Below are positions 42,351-50,352 of a stretch of 50,432 nt of DNA, piece by piece (positions within the stretch are counted from its first letter, which is position 1; each line of letters starts with the position of its first letter). The notes below the pieces were generated by a model. The model was not told the origin of the DNA and did not search any database. It saw nothing but the letters and a program-made list of their open reading frames with translations. The stretch is from Planctomycetota bacterium (GTDB taxonomy: Bacteria; Planctomycetota; Phycisphaerae; WQYP01): NCBI GenBank assembly GCA_021785435.1, contig JAJYFE010000011.1:1-50432 (forward strand), read 5' to 3'. A program made the position numbers and the translations under genes.

Positions 42351-43505
42351 TTATGGCCAGATCCCGGATTTTTGCTCACGGAACTGGCTCGGCGCCATGT
42401 TCAGATCGTGTTTGAAGACGCGGGTTAAATGTTCCGCGTCGCGGAACCCCGCGACGCGGGCGATGCTATAAAGCTTCTGCCGGCTGGTCAGAAGAAGTTG
42501 GCGGGCGTGATCCACACGCTGTCGCCGGATTTGGGCCTTGATGGAGCGGCCGATGTGCTGCTCGAAAAGTTGATACAGGCGGGAGCGGGTAGTGAAAGTG
42601 GTTTTGACCACATCCGTGACCCGCAAGTTTGGTTCGCGGTAATGCTCGGCAATGAAGCGCAAGGCTTGGGTTAAATCCGGATCATTCACGGCCAACACAT
42701 TGGAGCTGCGCCGAACGACCACCGGGCCGGGAGCAACCCGAATGGGCTCCAGCGGCCGTTTTTCGCCGTGCATAAGCCGGTCCAGCAATGCCGCCCCCTG
42801 GTAGCCGTGCTCGCGCCGCCGCCGGTCCACGCTGGACAGCGGCACCGGCCCTAATTCGCAACTAAGCACGTCGTTGTCTACGCCCACCACCGCCACGTCC
42901 TCTGGAATGCGCAAACCGGAGGCCTGGCACGCCTGCATCACCAGCAGTGCCTCCTCATCGTATTGGCCCAACACCCCCAGTGGCTGCGGCAGGCGTTTCA
43001 GTTGCCGGACCATCCAGCTTCGCAACACGTCGTCGATGGCACGCAGCCGATGATGGGGATGGGGCGTGAAGTCAAGCGGGTAAAAATTTCGGCCCGCTTT
43101 CTCCACGGCCTGCTGGAAGCCGCGCATTCTTTCTCCTTCCACCCAGTTGCCCCATAGATAGCAAAACGCCAGGTGCTTCAAACCGCAGGAGAGCAAATGC
43201 TCTGCGGCGACCCGGCCGATAGCCTGATTGTCCGCCAGGACGCGTGGCACTTTCAAGCCGGGCACTTCGCGGACCAAATCGACTGCGGGCCGCCGCCAAT
43301 GGCGCAAAAAGCGCGCCACGTCGCCGTGGGGGTCCACCACCAGGCCGATAATGCCGTCGCCCCGCCAATGCGCCGGGATTCTGCCGAAATGCACCATCCA
43401 GTTATCGAGCACCCAACCCGCCTGGCGCGCATATTGCGCCACACCGCTGTGCATTTCGTGGTCGTACCACTCCAAGGCCACCAGGATGCGGGGAGGATGA
43501 GGCAT
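42351..43505 (-). CDS. XylR-type regulator (LacI-like sensor plus AraC DNA-binding domain)
   Basis: A 384-residue protein. Residues ~5-270 form a periplasmic-binding-protein-like ligand domain as in XylR/LacI (ILVALEWYDHEMHSGVAQYA, VVGVDNDVLSCELGPVPLSS). The last ~100 residues are AraC-type HTH (LTQALRFIAEHYREPNLRVT, DHARQLLLTSRQKLYSIARV, GFRDAEHLTRVFKHDLNMAP). In planctomycetes such regulators control sugar catabolic genes; the alpha- or beta-mannosidase genes are plausible targets. A GGAAG site lies upstream of ATG 43505. It starts 17 bp after the stop of the DUF4143 gene on the same strand, so it could be read from the same transcript. Confidence 0.9.
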   Translation of the reverse strand: MPHPPRILVALEWYDHEMHSGVAQYARQAGWVLDNWMVHFGRIPAHWRGDGIIGLVVDPHGDVARFLRHWRRPAVDLVREVPGLKVPRVLADNQAIGRVAAEHLLSCGLKHLAFCYLWGNWVEGERMRGFQQAVEKAGRNFYPLDFTPHPHHRLRAIDDVLRSWMVRQLKRLPQPLGVLGQYDEEALLVMQACQASGLRIPEDVAVVGVDNDVLSCELGPVPLSSVDRRRREHGYQGAALLDRLMHGEKRPLEPIRVAPGPVVVRRSSNVLAVNDPDLTQALRFIAEHYREPNLRVTDVVKTTFTTRSRLYQLFEQHIGRSIKAQIRRQRVDHARQLLLTSRQKLYSIARVAGFRDAEHLTRVFKHDLNMAPSQFREQKSGIWP

Positions 43506-43522
43506 GGGCAACTTCTTCCGCT

Positions 43523-44683
43523 CTATGTCAGGTCGGTCACCGCCGCGGCACGGAATCCGCCTGCCAGCGGAAAACCGTGCGGCACGCGACAGACCACAGT
43601 ACCACTGGTGACGGCGGTTTTCCCCAGCGCTGTGCGTGCGAATTCAAGATTTACCGCGTCGCGATCCGCCGGCAATTCAGTCCATTTGGCTTCATAAAGC
43701 GCCAGCCCGGCGCCGGAGTCGATCACAAAATCCACCTCGCGGGTGCGCTCGCGAAAGAAAAACAATCCACCGTCCTGCCCGGCGCGGCGCTGGCGCTCCC
43801 GCAACTGGGCGAAAACGAAGGTCTCCCATATCGCGCCCGCGGTCGGCGCCTGCGGTAAGGCCTCCGCCGAGTGGACGTTCAGCAACGCACACAATAACCC
43901 CGTGTCGGCCAGGTAAAGCTTCGGGCTTTTCACAATCGAGGTGGTGCGGTTGGAGAACCACGGCTCCAGAAGTACGATCTGTCCGGACGCCTGCAACGTC
44001 GACAACCACTGATTGGCGGTGGATGGCGCCACGCCCACGTCGCGCGCCAAATCGGCTTTGTTGAGCAGATTTGCGGAACGCAACGCGCAGGCGCGCAAAA
44101 AGCGCTCGAAGTCGCGCAGACTGCCGACATTGGCCAGCGTACGCACATCGCGTTCCAGATAGGTGGCAAGGTACGAGTGATAGAACCCGACCGGATCGAT
44201 TTCAGGATTGGCGTAAAGCTCCGGAAAACCGCCGCGGACGATGGCGGTTTCCAGCGGCGTCCGGGGCAGGGCACCGCGGATCTCGGCCCACGACAGGGTT
44301 TCCAGTTTAACGATATCCGCCCGGCCGGCCAGTGACTCCGCCACGCCCTTCATTAACGTAAACTTCTGCGAACCGGCCAGCAGGAATCGTCCGGGACGGC
44401 CGCGATCGGCGTCAATCGCCGCCTTCAGATGGCGAAACAACGCCGGCGCATATTGCACTTCATCGATGATCACGGGAGGCGGATGGCGGCGCAGGAAGGC
44501 GTCCGGTTCTTTTTCGGCTTGTTCGGCCTCGGTGGGCAGATCGAGCGATACGAAGGCGTAGTCCGCAAATAACCGTCGCAGGGTGGATGTTTTTCCGGTC
44601 TGCCGGGCGCCGGTCAACACGACGGCGGGGCGGGTCTTGGCGGACCGTTGCAAACGCGACTCCAGGGTGCGTGAAATCCACAT
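43523..44683 (-). CDS. DUF4143-type AAA ATPase
   Basis: A 386-residue protein. Walker A is LTGARQTGKTSTLRRLF, Walker B PVIIDEVQYAPALFRHLKAA, sensor-like LLAGSQKFTLMKGV. The C-terminal DUF4143 part contains ADTGLLCALLN, IWETFVFAQLRERQ and the nuclease-like strand FFFRERTREVDFVID, followed by LYEAKW, a PD-(D/E)xK-like pattern. A wHTH-like segment (LARDVGVAPSTANQWLSTLQ) is in the middle. These ATPases are very common in host-associated and soil bacteria and are sometimes linked to defence, but no function is proven. ATG 44683 lies directly downstream of a 27-bp palindrome. Confidence 0.9.
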   Translation of the reverse strand: MWISRTLESRLQRSAKTRPAVVLTGARQTGKTSTLRRLFADYAFVSLDLPTEAEQAEKEPDAFLRRHPPPVIIDEVQYAPALFRHLKAAIDADRGRPGRFLLAGSQKFTLMKGVAESLAGRADIVKLETLSWAEIRGALPRTPLETAIVRGGFPELYANPEIDPVGFYHSYLATYLERDVRTLANVGSLRDFERFLRACALRSANLLNKADLARDVGVAPSTANQWLSTLQASGQIVLLEPWFSNRTTSIVKSPKLYLADTGLLCALLNVHSAEALPQAPTAGAIWETFVFAQLRERQRRAGQDGGLFFFRERTREVDFVIDSGAGLALYEAKWTELPADRDAVNLEFARTALGKTAVTSGTVVCRVPHGFPLAGGFRAAAVTDLT

Positions 44684-44688
44684 AATGC

Positions 44689-44715
44689 AAAATATACGAT
44701 GCCATCGCATATTTT
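44689..44715 (-). promoter_or_regulatory. Candidate operator of the DUF4143 gene
   Basis: A 27-bp near-perfect palindrome (13-bp arms, 12 matches, one central base) with outer AAAATAT/ATATTTT and inner CGATG/CATCG. It lies 5 bp upstream of the DUF4143 start codon, where a bound repressor would block transcription or translation. The middle of the DUF4143 protein has an HTH-like segment, so autoregulation is possible. Confidence 0.6.
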
Positions 44716-45127
44716 ACAAGTTAATGCAAATGCCCTTTACTGGCTTTTTACCCCATTGCCGTCCTGGACGAAACGCCAACCGAAATGGACAAAACGCCAT
44801 GGCTCAAGACCGGACAAGGCTGTATGCTTGAGCGGGATAAATCCGTGTGGTGTGCGGTGAAGGAGTAACGGTTTACCGGCTGCACCCGCCTCCACGCCTA
44901 TCCCGATAACGATCGGGACGGCTATGAAATATCGCATCGGGGCGAGTCGCTCGCGGCGACCTGCGGCATTGGTTTCATAGACCGGGGATCGCCGTGGGCG
45001 ACTAAAGTGCAGTGACAGGTGAGGGTTGCGCCGCCCGCCGCGACCCGTGACGCGACCTGTGAATGGTTACGTGAATGAACCTGTGCACTCTGTGGATTTT
45101 TTTAACTTCTGAAATCGATTGTGCGAC
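44716..45127. other. Gap upstream of the beta-mannosidase, with a partial repeat
   Basis: No gene is seen. A hairpin with CCCGAT/ATCGGG arms is at about 44904-44928. From about 44985 a fragment of repeat family A (GATCGCCGTGGGCGACTAAA) leads into GTGAATGGTTAC at about 45055; the same order recurs at 47850-47925, just after the GH2 gene. Confidence 0.6.
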
Positions 45128-47659
45128 ATGCGGCAAATTTTTGACTTATCGGAACTGTCCTGGCATTTAACCGGTTGGCACCCGAACTATTGGCGTGGCG
45201 GGGTGGTCGCGGAGTCGACGCTGAAGTTGCAGCCGGACGTAGGGCCGATTCCCGCCGCCGTTCCCGGCTCCGTCCAGCAGGCTCTGCGCCAGGCCGGTCT
45301 ATTGCCGGATTGGAACGATCAACTGAATTCCCGCCAATGCGAATGGGTGGAAAATCGCCACTGGGTTTTCCAAACCACGCTGCCGACGGAATGGACATCC
45401 GGGCCTGCCAATGCGGGCAAGATGGGGGTTCCCAATCGGCAAACACCGCGATTGAAAGCCCCAACAGCGCTACCGTCCGGCGGCATAGCCGGCGCATCGG
45501 ACCGCAAGATTCTTCATTGCGCCGGCCTGGATTACCAGGGAGTCATTCTGGTCAATGGCCAGGAAGCCGGTGCCTTTGCCAACGCCCATGTTCCGTACGC
45601 TTTCGACCTGACCGCGCTGTTGCGGGACGGCCCCAACCAGTTGGCCATCGTTTTCACCGATATTCCCGCCTATCTCGGCCAGATCGGTGCTACGTCCCAA
45701 ATGCGCGAATTCAAGCCGCGTTTCAATTACATCTGGGATTGGGTTCCGCGGCTGGTGCAAGTCGGTATCTGGGATGAAATGCGCCTTTCGATCGATCACG
45801 GCGATGCGATCGAGACCTTGGCGCTGTATACCGAATATGACGCGGTCGCGGCGCGCGGCGCGATCGTGCTGGCCGCCGATTTACGTGTCGCTGCCGCCCG
45901 TAGCGTGGAGATTATCATCAACGGCACGGAGGGCGTTATCCATCGGGAGATTCTGCCGGTCGCGGCCCAGCTGCACCATGAAATCAGGGGGCTGCCGGTC
46001 AAGCCGTGGCAACCCAACGGCGCCGGCGCGCCGGGATTGGCCGATCCCCTTGTGGCGCGGGCTTCCCAATCTGCAGGTAGCATCTCCGCAGGTCCGCAAG
46101 GGCGAATCGCCAATGGCGACCTGGAAACGCTTCCCGAGGCGGCTCTTCGACCGGCGCTACAAAATCCAGCGACAAGCAGCGTCGATCCCGGTGTGCCGAG
46201 ATCCCCGGATGAACACCCCGACGGTAAGTGGGACGTCTGCGCGATGGCGGGTGAGGGTAGGCAACCGCTGTATCAGGTGCGCTTGCGTCTAATTGACGAT
46301 GCCGGCCGGTGGCTCGATGAAGCCAATCGCCGCATAGGTTTTCGTCAAATCACCTGGAAACCATGCGCCGGGGCGCCGCCGGAGGCGGATCCCTGGATTT
46401 GCAATATCAATGGCCTTGATATCTTTCTACAGGGCTTTAACTGGGTTCCGTTGCGGCCTAACTTCGCGGATGTGACCCCAGATGATTACCGTCAGCGCCT
46501 GGAAACCTACCGCGCTCTGGGCACGAATATTCTGCGCGTCTGGGGCGGCGCGATATTGGAAAAGGAGTGTTTTTATCGGCTCTGCGATGAAATGGGCATT
46601 CTGGTCTGGCAGGAATTTCCGCTTTCTTCTTCCGGCCTGGACAATTGGCCGCCGGAGGATGCCGCCTTCATCGCCGAAATGGGGCGCATCGCCGCCAGTT
46701 ATATTCGCCGCCGCCAGCATCATCCCTGCCTGCTGCTCTGGTGCGGCGGCAATGAATTGCAAGGCTCGCTCGAGGGCGGCAAACAGGGCACGGGCAAGCC
46801 GGTGGACCTATCCCATCCCCTGCCGGCCCTGCTGGAAAAGCTGGTGCGTAAATTGGATCCTACGCGGCGCTTCCTAGTCACTTCGGCCAGTGGGCCACGT
46901 TTTATGGCCACCAAGGAAAATTTCGGCAAGGGCTTGCATCACGATGTTCATGGCCCCTGGAATCATGCTGGTTCGCTGGAAAGCTGGTTCGATTACTGGC
47001 GCCGCGACGACGCCCTGTTCCGGTCGGAAATCGGTATGCCAGGCGCCGCCAACGCCGCCCTTATTCGGCGCCACGGGCGGGAACTGGCGTGGCCGGCCGA
47101 TAAAACCAATTTGTTTTGGAGGCATAGCGCCGCCTGGTGGCTGCAATGGGATGAGTATTTGGCCGACGGCGGCGATGCGCGGAGCCTTGAGGCCTTCGTC
47201 GCCTGGAGCCAGCAGCGCCAAGCGACGGCGCTAGCCTATGCGGCCCGCGCCTGCAAGGAACGGTTTCTTCGTGGCCGCCAGGCTCTTCCGTGTAGAGACG
47301 AGTCACCGCTGGCACAAGGCGTTCCAACGCACAATGGTATCACGCCGCAATGCGGCGGCCTGATTATCTGGATGGGCCACGATTGCTTCCCCTGCCCCGC
47401 GAACACTTCCGTAATCGACTTTGACGGTTCACTCAAGCCTGCGGCCGTGGCATTGGCGAAAGTATTCAAGGTGCCGGGCAACGTTACAACCGAAATAGAT
47501 GGCCCCCGCCTTTTGAGTTCCGATGGCTATCGGGCAAGCCGGTCATCGGGTACCGAAAGTAATGGCCTGTCGGACAACCAGAATCTTGGCGTGGAGGAAA
47601 AATCTTCTCGCCATGCGAAGATATCCACAGCGCGGCGGAGCCGCAACCAAAATACATAG
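45128..47659 (+). CDS. Beta-mannosidase, GH2, with in-frame repeat insertions
   Basis: An 843-residue GH2 enzyme. The N-terminal jelly-roll opens SWHLTGWHPNYW and continues PAAVPGSVQQALRQAGLLPD; catalytic barrel marks are GFNWVPLRPNFADVTPDDYR, ILRVWGGAILEKECFYRLCD and the acid/base Glu in LLWCGGNELQG; the nucleophile is likely Glu in FRSEIGMPG. It removes terminal beta-mannose and has no signal peptide. Three parts do not fit the family: about 35 residues near 45405-45510, about 75 residues at 46020-46258 (including ANGDLETLPEAALRP from the repeat shared with 7703-7754), and the last ~45 residues (KSSRHAKISTARRSRNQNT), encoded by repeat family A, which also supplies the stop. The frame stays open across all three. 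Start ATG 45128 lacks a clear ribosome site; TTG 45119 is an alternative. Confidence 0.85.
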   Translation: MRQIFDLSELSWHLTGWHPNYWRGGVVAESTLKLQPDVGPIPAAVPGSVQQALRQAGLLPDWNDQLNSRQCEWVENRHWVFQTTLPTEWTSGPANAGKMGVPNRQTPRLKAPTALPSGGIAGASDRKILHCAGLDYQGVILVNGQEAGAFANAHVPYAFDLTALLRDGPNQLAIVFTDIPAYLGQIGATSQMREFKPRFNYIWDWVPRLVQVGIWDEMRLSIDHGDAIETLALYTEYDAVAARGAIVLAADLRVAAARSVEIIINGTEGVIHREILPVAAQLHHEIRGLPVKPWQPNGAGAPGLADPLVARASQSAGSISAGPQGRIANGDLETLPEAALRPALQNPATSSVDPGVPRSPDEHPDGKWDVCAMAGEGRQPLYQVRLRLIDDAGRWLDEANRRIGFRQITWKPCAGAPPEADPWICNINGLDIFLQGFNWVPLRPNFADVTPDDYRQRLETYRALGTNILRVWGGAILEKECFYRLCDEMGILVWQEFPLSSSGLDNWPPEDAAFIAEMGRIAASYIRRRQHHPCLLLWCGGNELQGSLEGGKQGTGKPVDLSHPLPALLEKLVRKLDPTRRFLVTSASGPRFMATKENFGKGLHHDVHGPWNHAGSLESWFDYWRRDDALFRSEIGMPGAANAALIRRHGRELAWPADKTNLFWRHSAAWWLQWDEYLADGGDARSLEAFVAWSQQRQATALAYAARACKERFLRGRQALPCRDESPLAQGVPTHNGITPQCGGLIIWMGHDCFPCPANTSVIDFDGSLKPAAVALAKVFKVPGNVTTEIDGPRLLSSDGYRASRSSGTESNGLSDNQNLGVEEKSSRHAKISTARRSRNQNT
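46101..46152 (+). repeat. Repeat segment inside the beta-mannosidase gene
   Basis: This segment matches 7703-7754 at 45 of 52 positions on the same strand (shared cores ATGGCGACCTGGAAA and GGCGGCTCTTCGACC). It lies in the middle of the 75-residue non-conserved insertion. Confidence 0.85.
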
Positions 47660-47830
47660 CCCCCGGTTCGCACGGAGGCAGAGTAGTTTAGTCGCCCACG
47701 GCGACCCTCGGCGGATCGAGGAGTCGCCTCTGGAGACCTTGCCGGGGGTAGCGGTCCGCCGGATAAAAGGATGTTCTGGTGACGAATAAAATCTTCGCAC
47801 AGCGCGAAGATTTTGACGGTTTGTGGCACA
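47590..47830 (-). repeat. Dispersed repeat family A, copy 3
   Basis: On the minus strand the order is hairpin AAAATCTTCGCG/GCGAAGATTTT, TTCGTCACC, GGCGGACCGCTACCCCCGGCA, GGCGACTCCTCGATCCGCCG, GGTCGCCGTGGGCGAC, CTCTGCCTCCGTGCGAACCG, GGGGGCTATGTATTTTGGTT and a second ATCTTCGC-type hairpin. It overlaps the last ~70 bp of the GH2 gene. Confidence 0.85.
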
Positions 47831-48160
47831 GATTCCGGGCCAGCGCGACCTGGTTGCCACGGCGACTAAACTGCAGCGGTGGGTGGGGGCCGCGCCAACC
47901 ACCGCCACTCGTGAATGGTTACAAACCGCGAATGCTCGTTAAAGAGCGCTAATAAACAGAAATTTGCCTTAATTAGCATCCCTTAGCTCAACTTTTGCCA
48001 TTTTAGCGGAGTATAAATGGTCGAATCCTTTGGAAATCGCGGTGGCATAGCGAATTCTTGCCCTCCCCCGTCCTCTGTACGGGTGTGCAAAAAGCCCACG
48101 CCATCTTAAAAGGCCAGTGAAATCACGCTTTCCGATTCCTCCGCAATCGGCAAAAGCCGA

Positions 48161-48293
48161 CCCAAGTAGGAACGCAGAATGAATCATGGGATCGCCGATG
48201 ATGCTCCATGGCGTCCTTTAGCGGCAGGTCGAAGATCCGCCCCGGTGGAGACAGCCCGAAGTGCCGTGGCTGGTTCGCTGGTTCGACGGCACA
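48161..48293 (-). repeat. Dispersed repeat family B, copy 3
   Basis: On the minus strand, block 48252-48293 matches 24498-24539 (36 of 42) and block 48161-48195 matches 24575-24608 and 40408-40440. The order of the two blocks is the same as at 24.5 kb, with slightly wider spacing (56 bp against 35). Confidence 0.8.
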
Positions 48294-48589
48294 TTGGAGT
48301 GTACCCATCCTCGCGGAGCGAGGACCGGGTGGCATTCCCGGTGTCGCGTCAACCCGGCGATTGGTAGGACAGCGTGAACGAGGCGGCAACGCTCGCCTCG
48401 CCCGGGGCGAGCTGGACCTGGTCGAGTCGCCTTCACTTCGTGGCGAACGGAAACTGCGTTGGTTGATGCCACCGTGGAGCAAGTTCTCCATTTTCATGGC
48501 TCCGGGTGGGCTATAGCGCAGACCCCGCTCCGCAGAGGCGGCGCTGCTGCAATAGATCAACCCGGGCGGCATGGCCGCCCGTTAAGATC

Positions 48590-48780
48590 CCAGCGCGGCG
48601 CAGCCGCAACCAAAGCATAGCCCCCCCCCGGTCCGCACGGAGGTAGAGTAGTTTAGTCGCCCACGGCGACCTTGGGCGGACTCTGCCGGGAGTAGTAGTC
48701 CGCCGCCGAACTGCGGTCCTGATGACGAACCAAAATCTTCGCAAGGCGCAAAGATTTTGAAGGATTATGATATAAAGCAG
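48590..48780 (-). repeat. Dispersed repeat family A, copy 4
   Basis: On the minus strand: CATAATCCTTC, hairpin AAAATCTTTGCG/GCGAAGATTTT, TTCGTCATCAGGACC, GGCGGCGGACTACTACTCCC, GGTCGCCGTGGGCGAC, CTCTACCTCCGTGCGGACCG, a run of C/G, and CTTTGGTTGCGGCTGCGCCG. The segment with GATCCGCCG is missing compared with copies 2 and 3. Confidence 0.85.
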
Positions 48781-48926
48781 GCCGGCGGCCAGCGCTGCCT
48801 GACGCTCGCGGCGGCGATCCTCCGCGAAAAATGGCCACCCCTCTTTTGATTGCGGACTGCCGGAGCGGCTTGGATTGATCGGGCGTCTTTGATAGCATAA
48901 ATGTCGTCTTGGGGAGCTTGGCTGAC

Positions 48927-50294
48927 ATGAGCGAATGGCAGGAAGCGGAGCAGCGCGTCGAGCGCGCCCACGAACTCTACGAAGGCGGACGGTGGGAAGA
49001 AGCGCTCTCGGAATTGCAACGCGCGATTGCGATTAACCCGCACATCAGCGCCTGGTATTACAACCTCGGTATGACGCTGGACATGATGGAGCGTTTTGAA
49101 GAAGCGCTGACCGCGTACCAGCACGCCCTGGAGATCGATCCCGACGATCTGGAGCTGCTTTCCGCAGCGGGCGTGGACACGGTGCGTCTGGGTGAATACC
49201 GCCAGGCCATCCGCTACTTTGAGCGGGCCGAAGCACTCGATGCGTCGTTCGAGCCGGCGTACTGCAACCGCATTCTGGCGTACAGCGAACTGGGGGAGCA
49301 CGAACGGGCGGAGGAAATGTTCTATCTAGCCCGTCAATATCGTGAAAAATGCCCCGTTTGTTATTACAATCTGGGGTTGTCATTATTCGCCCGCGGCTCC
49401 TACGACCGGGCGCTCTGGTGTTGGCAACAGGTGCTGGACAGCGAAGCACAATATCCCGAGGTCCACGCTCGGATCGCGGATGTGTATTGGGCGAAGGGCC
49501 AGCTGCCCGACGCCCGGCGACATCTGCTCGAGGAACTCCGCGGTGATCCCGGCAACATCGACACGCTGTTGGACCTCGGCGAGTTGCTCATCGAGATGGG
49601 GCAGGGCGCCGCAGCCGCGGAGAAGTTCCGCCAGGTGCTCGATCTGGACCCCGGGGAGACCACGGCGCACTATCAGTTGGGTATCCTGGCCGAGGGCGAA
49701 GATGATCTACCCGCCGCCTTGGAGCACTTCCAGTTCGTACTGGCGCAGGACCGCCAGTTCGGCGGAGCCCATTGGCATATCGCCCGCATACAGCATCGCC
49801 TTAAGAAGCACGCCGAAGCACTATACCACGCTAACTGCGAATTGGCCCAGCCGGAGCTGGACGACGCCACGCTGCTGGGCCTGGGGCACCTTTTCATGGA
49901 TCTGCACCAGATGGATGCAGCGCAGGTGGCGCTGCGCCGGCTGCTGCAGGCGAATTCGCACCATGCCGAGGCCCGCCACAGTCTCGCGGTCATCCTTCTA
50001 CTGGGCGGGCGTCTGGATGAAGGCATCGCCAACTGCCGGATGACCTTGGCGATCCAACCCAAGCATATGCCGGCCATGTCCAATTTGGCTGTGGCTTATC
50101 TGCGCAAGGGGGATCTGGCGCGGGCCCGCTACTGGTTACGGGAAGCACTAGATATCGCCCCGAATGATCCGCAGCTGCGGCAGATTCAAAGCCGGCTGCG
50201 TCTCGCCGCACTCGGCCGGCGCCTGCGGACGCTGCTGTCGCCCCGCTTTTTCCGGCGCGCCGCAGGTGCGCCGAGCCCGCCGCAGGCGTGTTAG
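48927..50294 (+). CDS. TPR-repeat protein
   Basis: A 455-residue soluble protein almost entirely made of tetratricopeptide repeats, about eleven, e.g. ALSELQRAIAINPHISAWYY, ALTAYQHALEIDPDDLELLS, AAAEKFRQVLDLDPGETTAH and ARYWLREALDIAPNDPQLRQ. The C-terminal ~35 residues are basic (LRTLLSPRFFRRAAG). It has no signal peptide or enzymatic domain; it is presumably a scaffold for protein-protein contacts with unknown partners. Spacing from GGGGAG to ATG 48927 is 10 nt. It stands alone between repeats and an insertion sequence. Confidence 0.9.
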   Translation: MSEWQEAEQRVERAHELYEGGRWEEALSELQRAIAINPHISAWYYNLGMTLDMMERFEEALTAYQHALEIDPDDLELLSAAGVDTVRLGEYRQAIRYFERAEALDASFEPAYCNRILAYSELGEHERAEEMFYLARQYREKCPVCYYNLGLSLFARGSYDRALWCWQQVLDSEAQYPEVHARIADVYWAKGQLPDARRHLLEELRGDPGNIDTLLDLGELLIEMGQGAAAAEKFRQVLDLDPGETTAHYQLGILAEGEDDLPAALEHFQFVLAQDRQFGGAHWHIARIQHRLKKHAEALYHANCELAQPELDDATLLGLGHLFMDLHQMDAAQVALRRLLQANSHHAEARHSLAVILLLGGRLDEGIANCRMTLAIQPKHMPAMSNLAVAYLRKGDLARARYWLREALDIAPNDPQLRQIQSRLRLAALGRRLRTLLSPRFFRRAAGAPSPPQAC

Positions 50295-50352
50295 ACCAGT
50301 TTAAATTTTTAGTGTAGCGAATACCGATAGAGTAGGCAGGAAGACCTACCCG

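Larger units (their letters stand above)
47831..48926. repeat. Repeat-rich gap of ~1.1 kb
   Basis: No gene is convincing. It holds a fragment at 47850-47925 like the one upstream of GH2 (CGGCGACTAAACTGCAG to GTGAATGGTTAC), an AT-richer stretch at 47930-48060, repeat family B at 48161-48293, a loose copy of the 36-bp repeat at 48409-48450, and family A copy 4. Confidence 0.7.

Noticed and set aside
47930..48060. Replication origin or phage attachment site in the AT-richer stretch
   Set aside because: No DnaA-box cluster, no parA/dnaA neighbours and no duplicated core; the AT content is only moderate.
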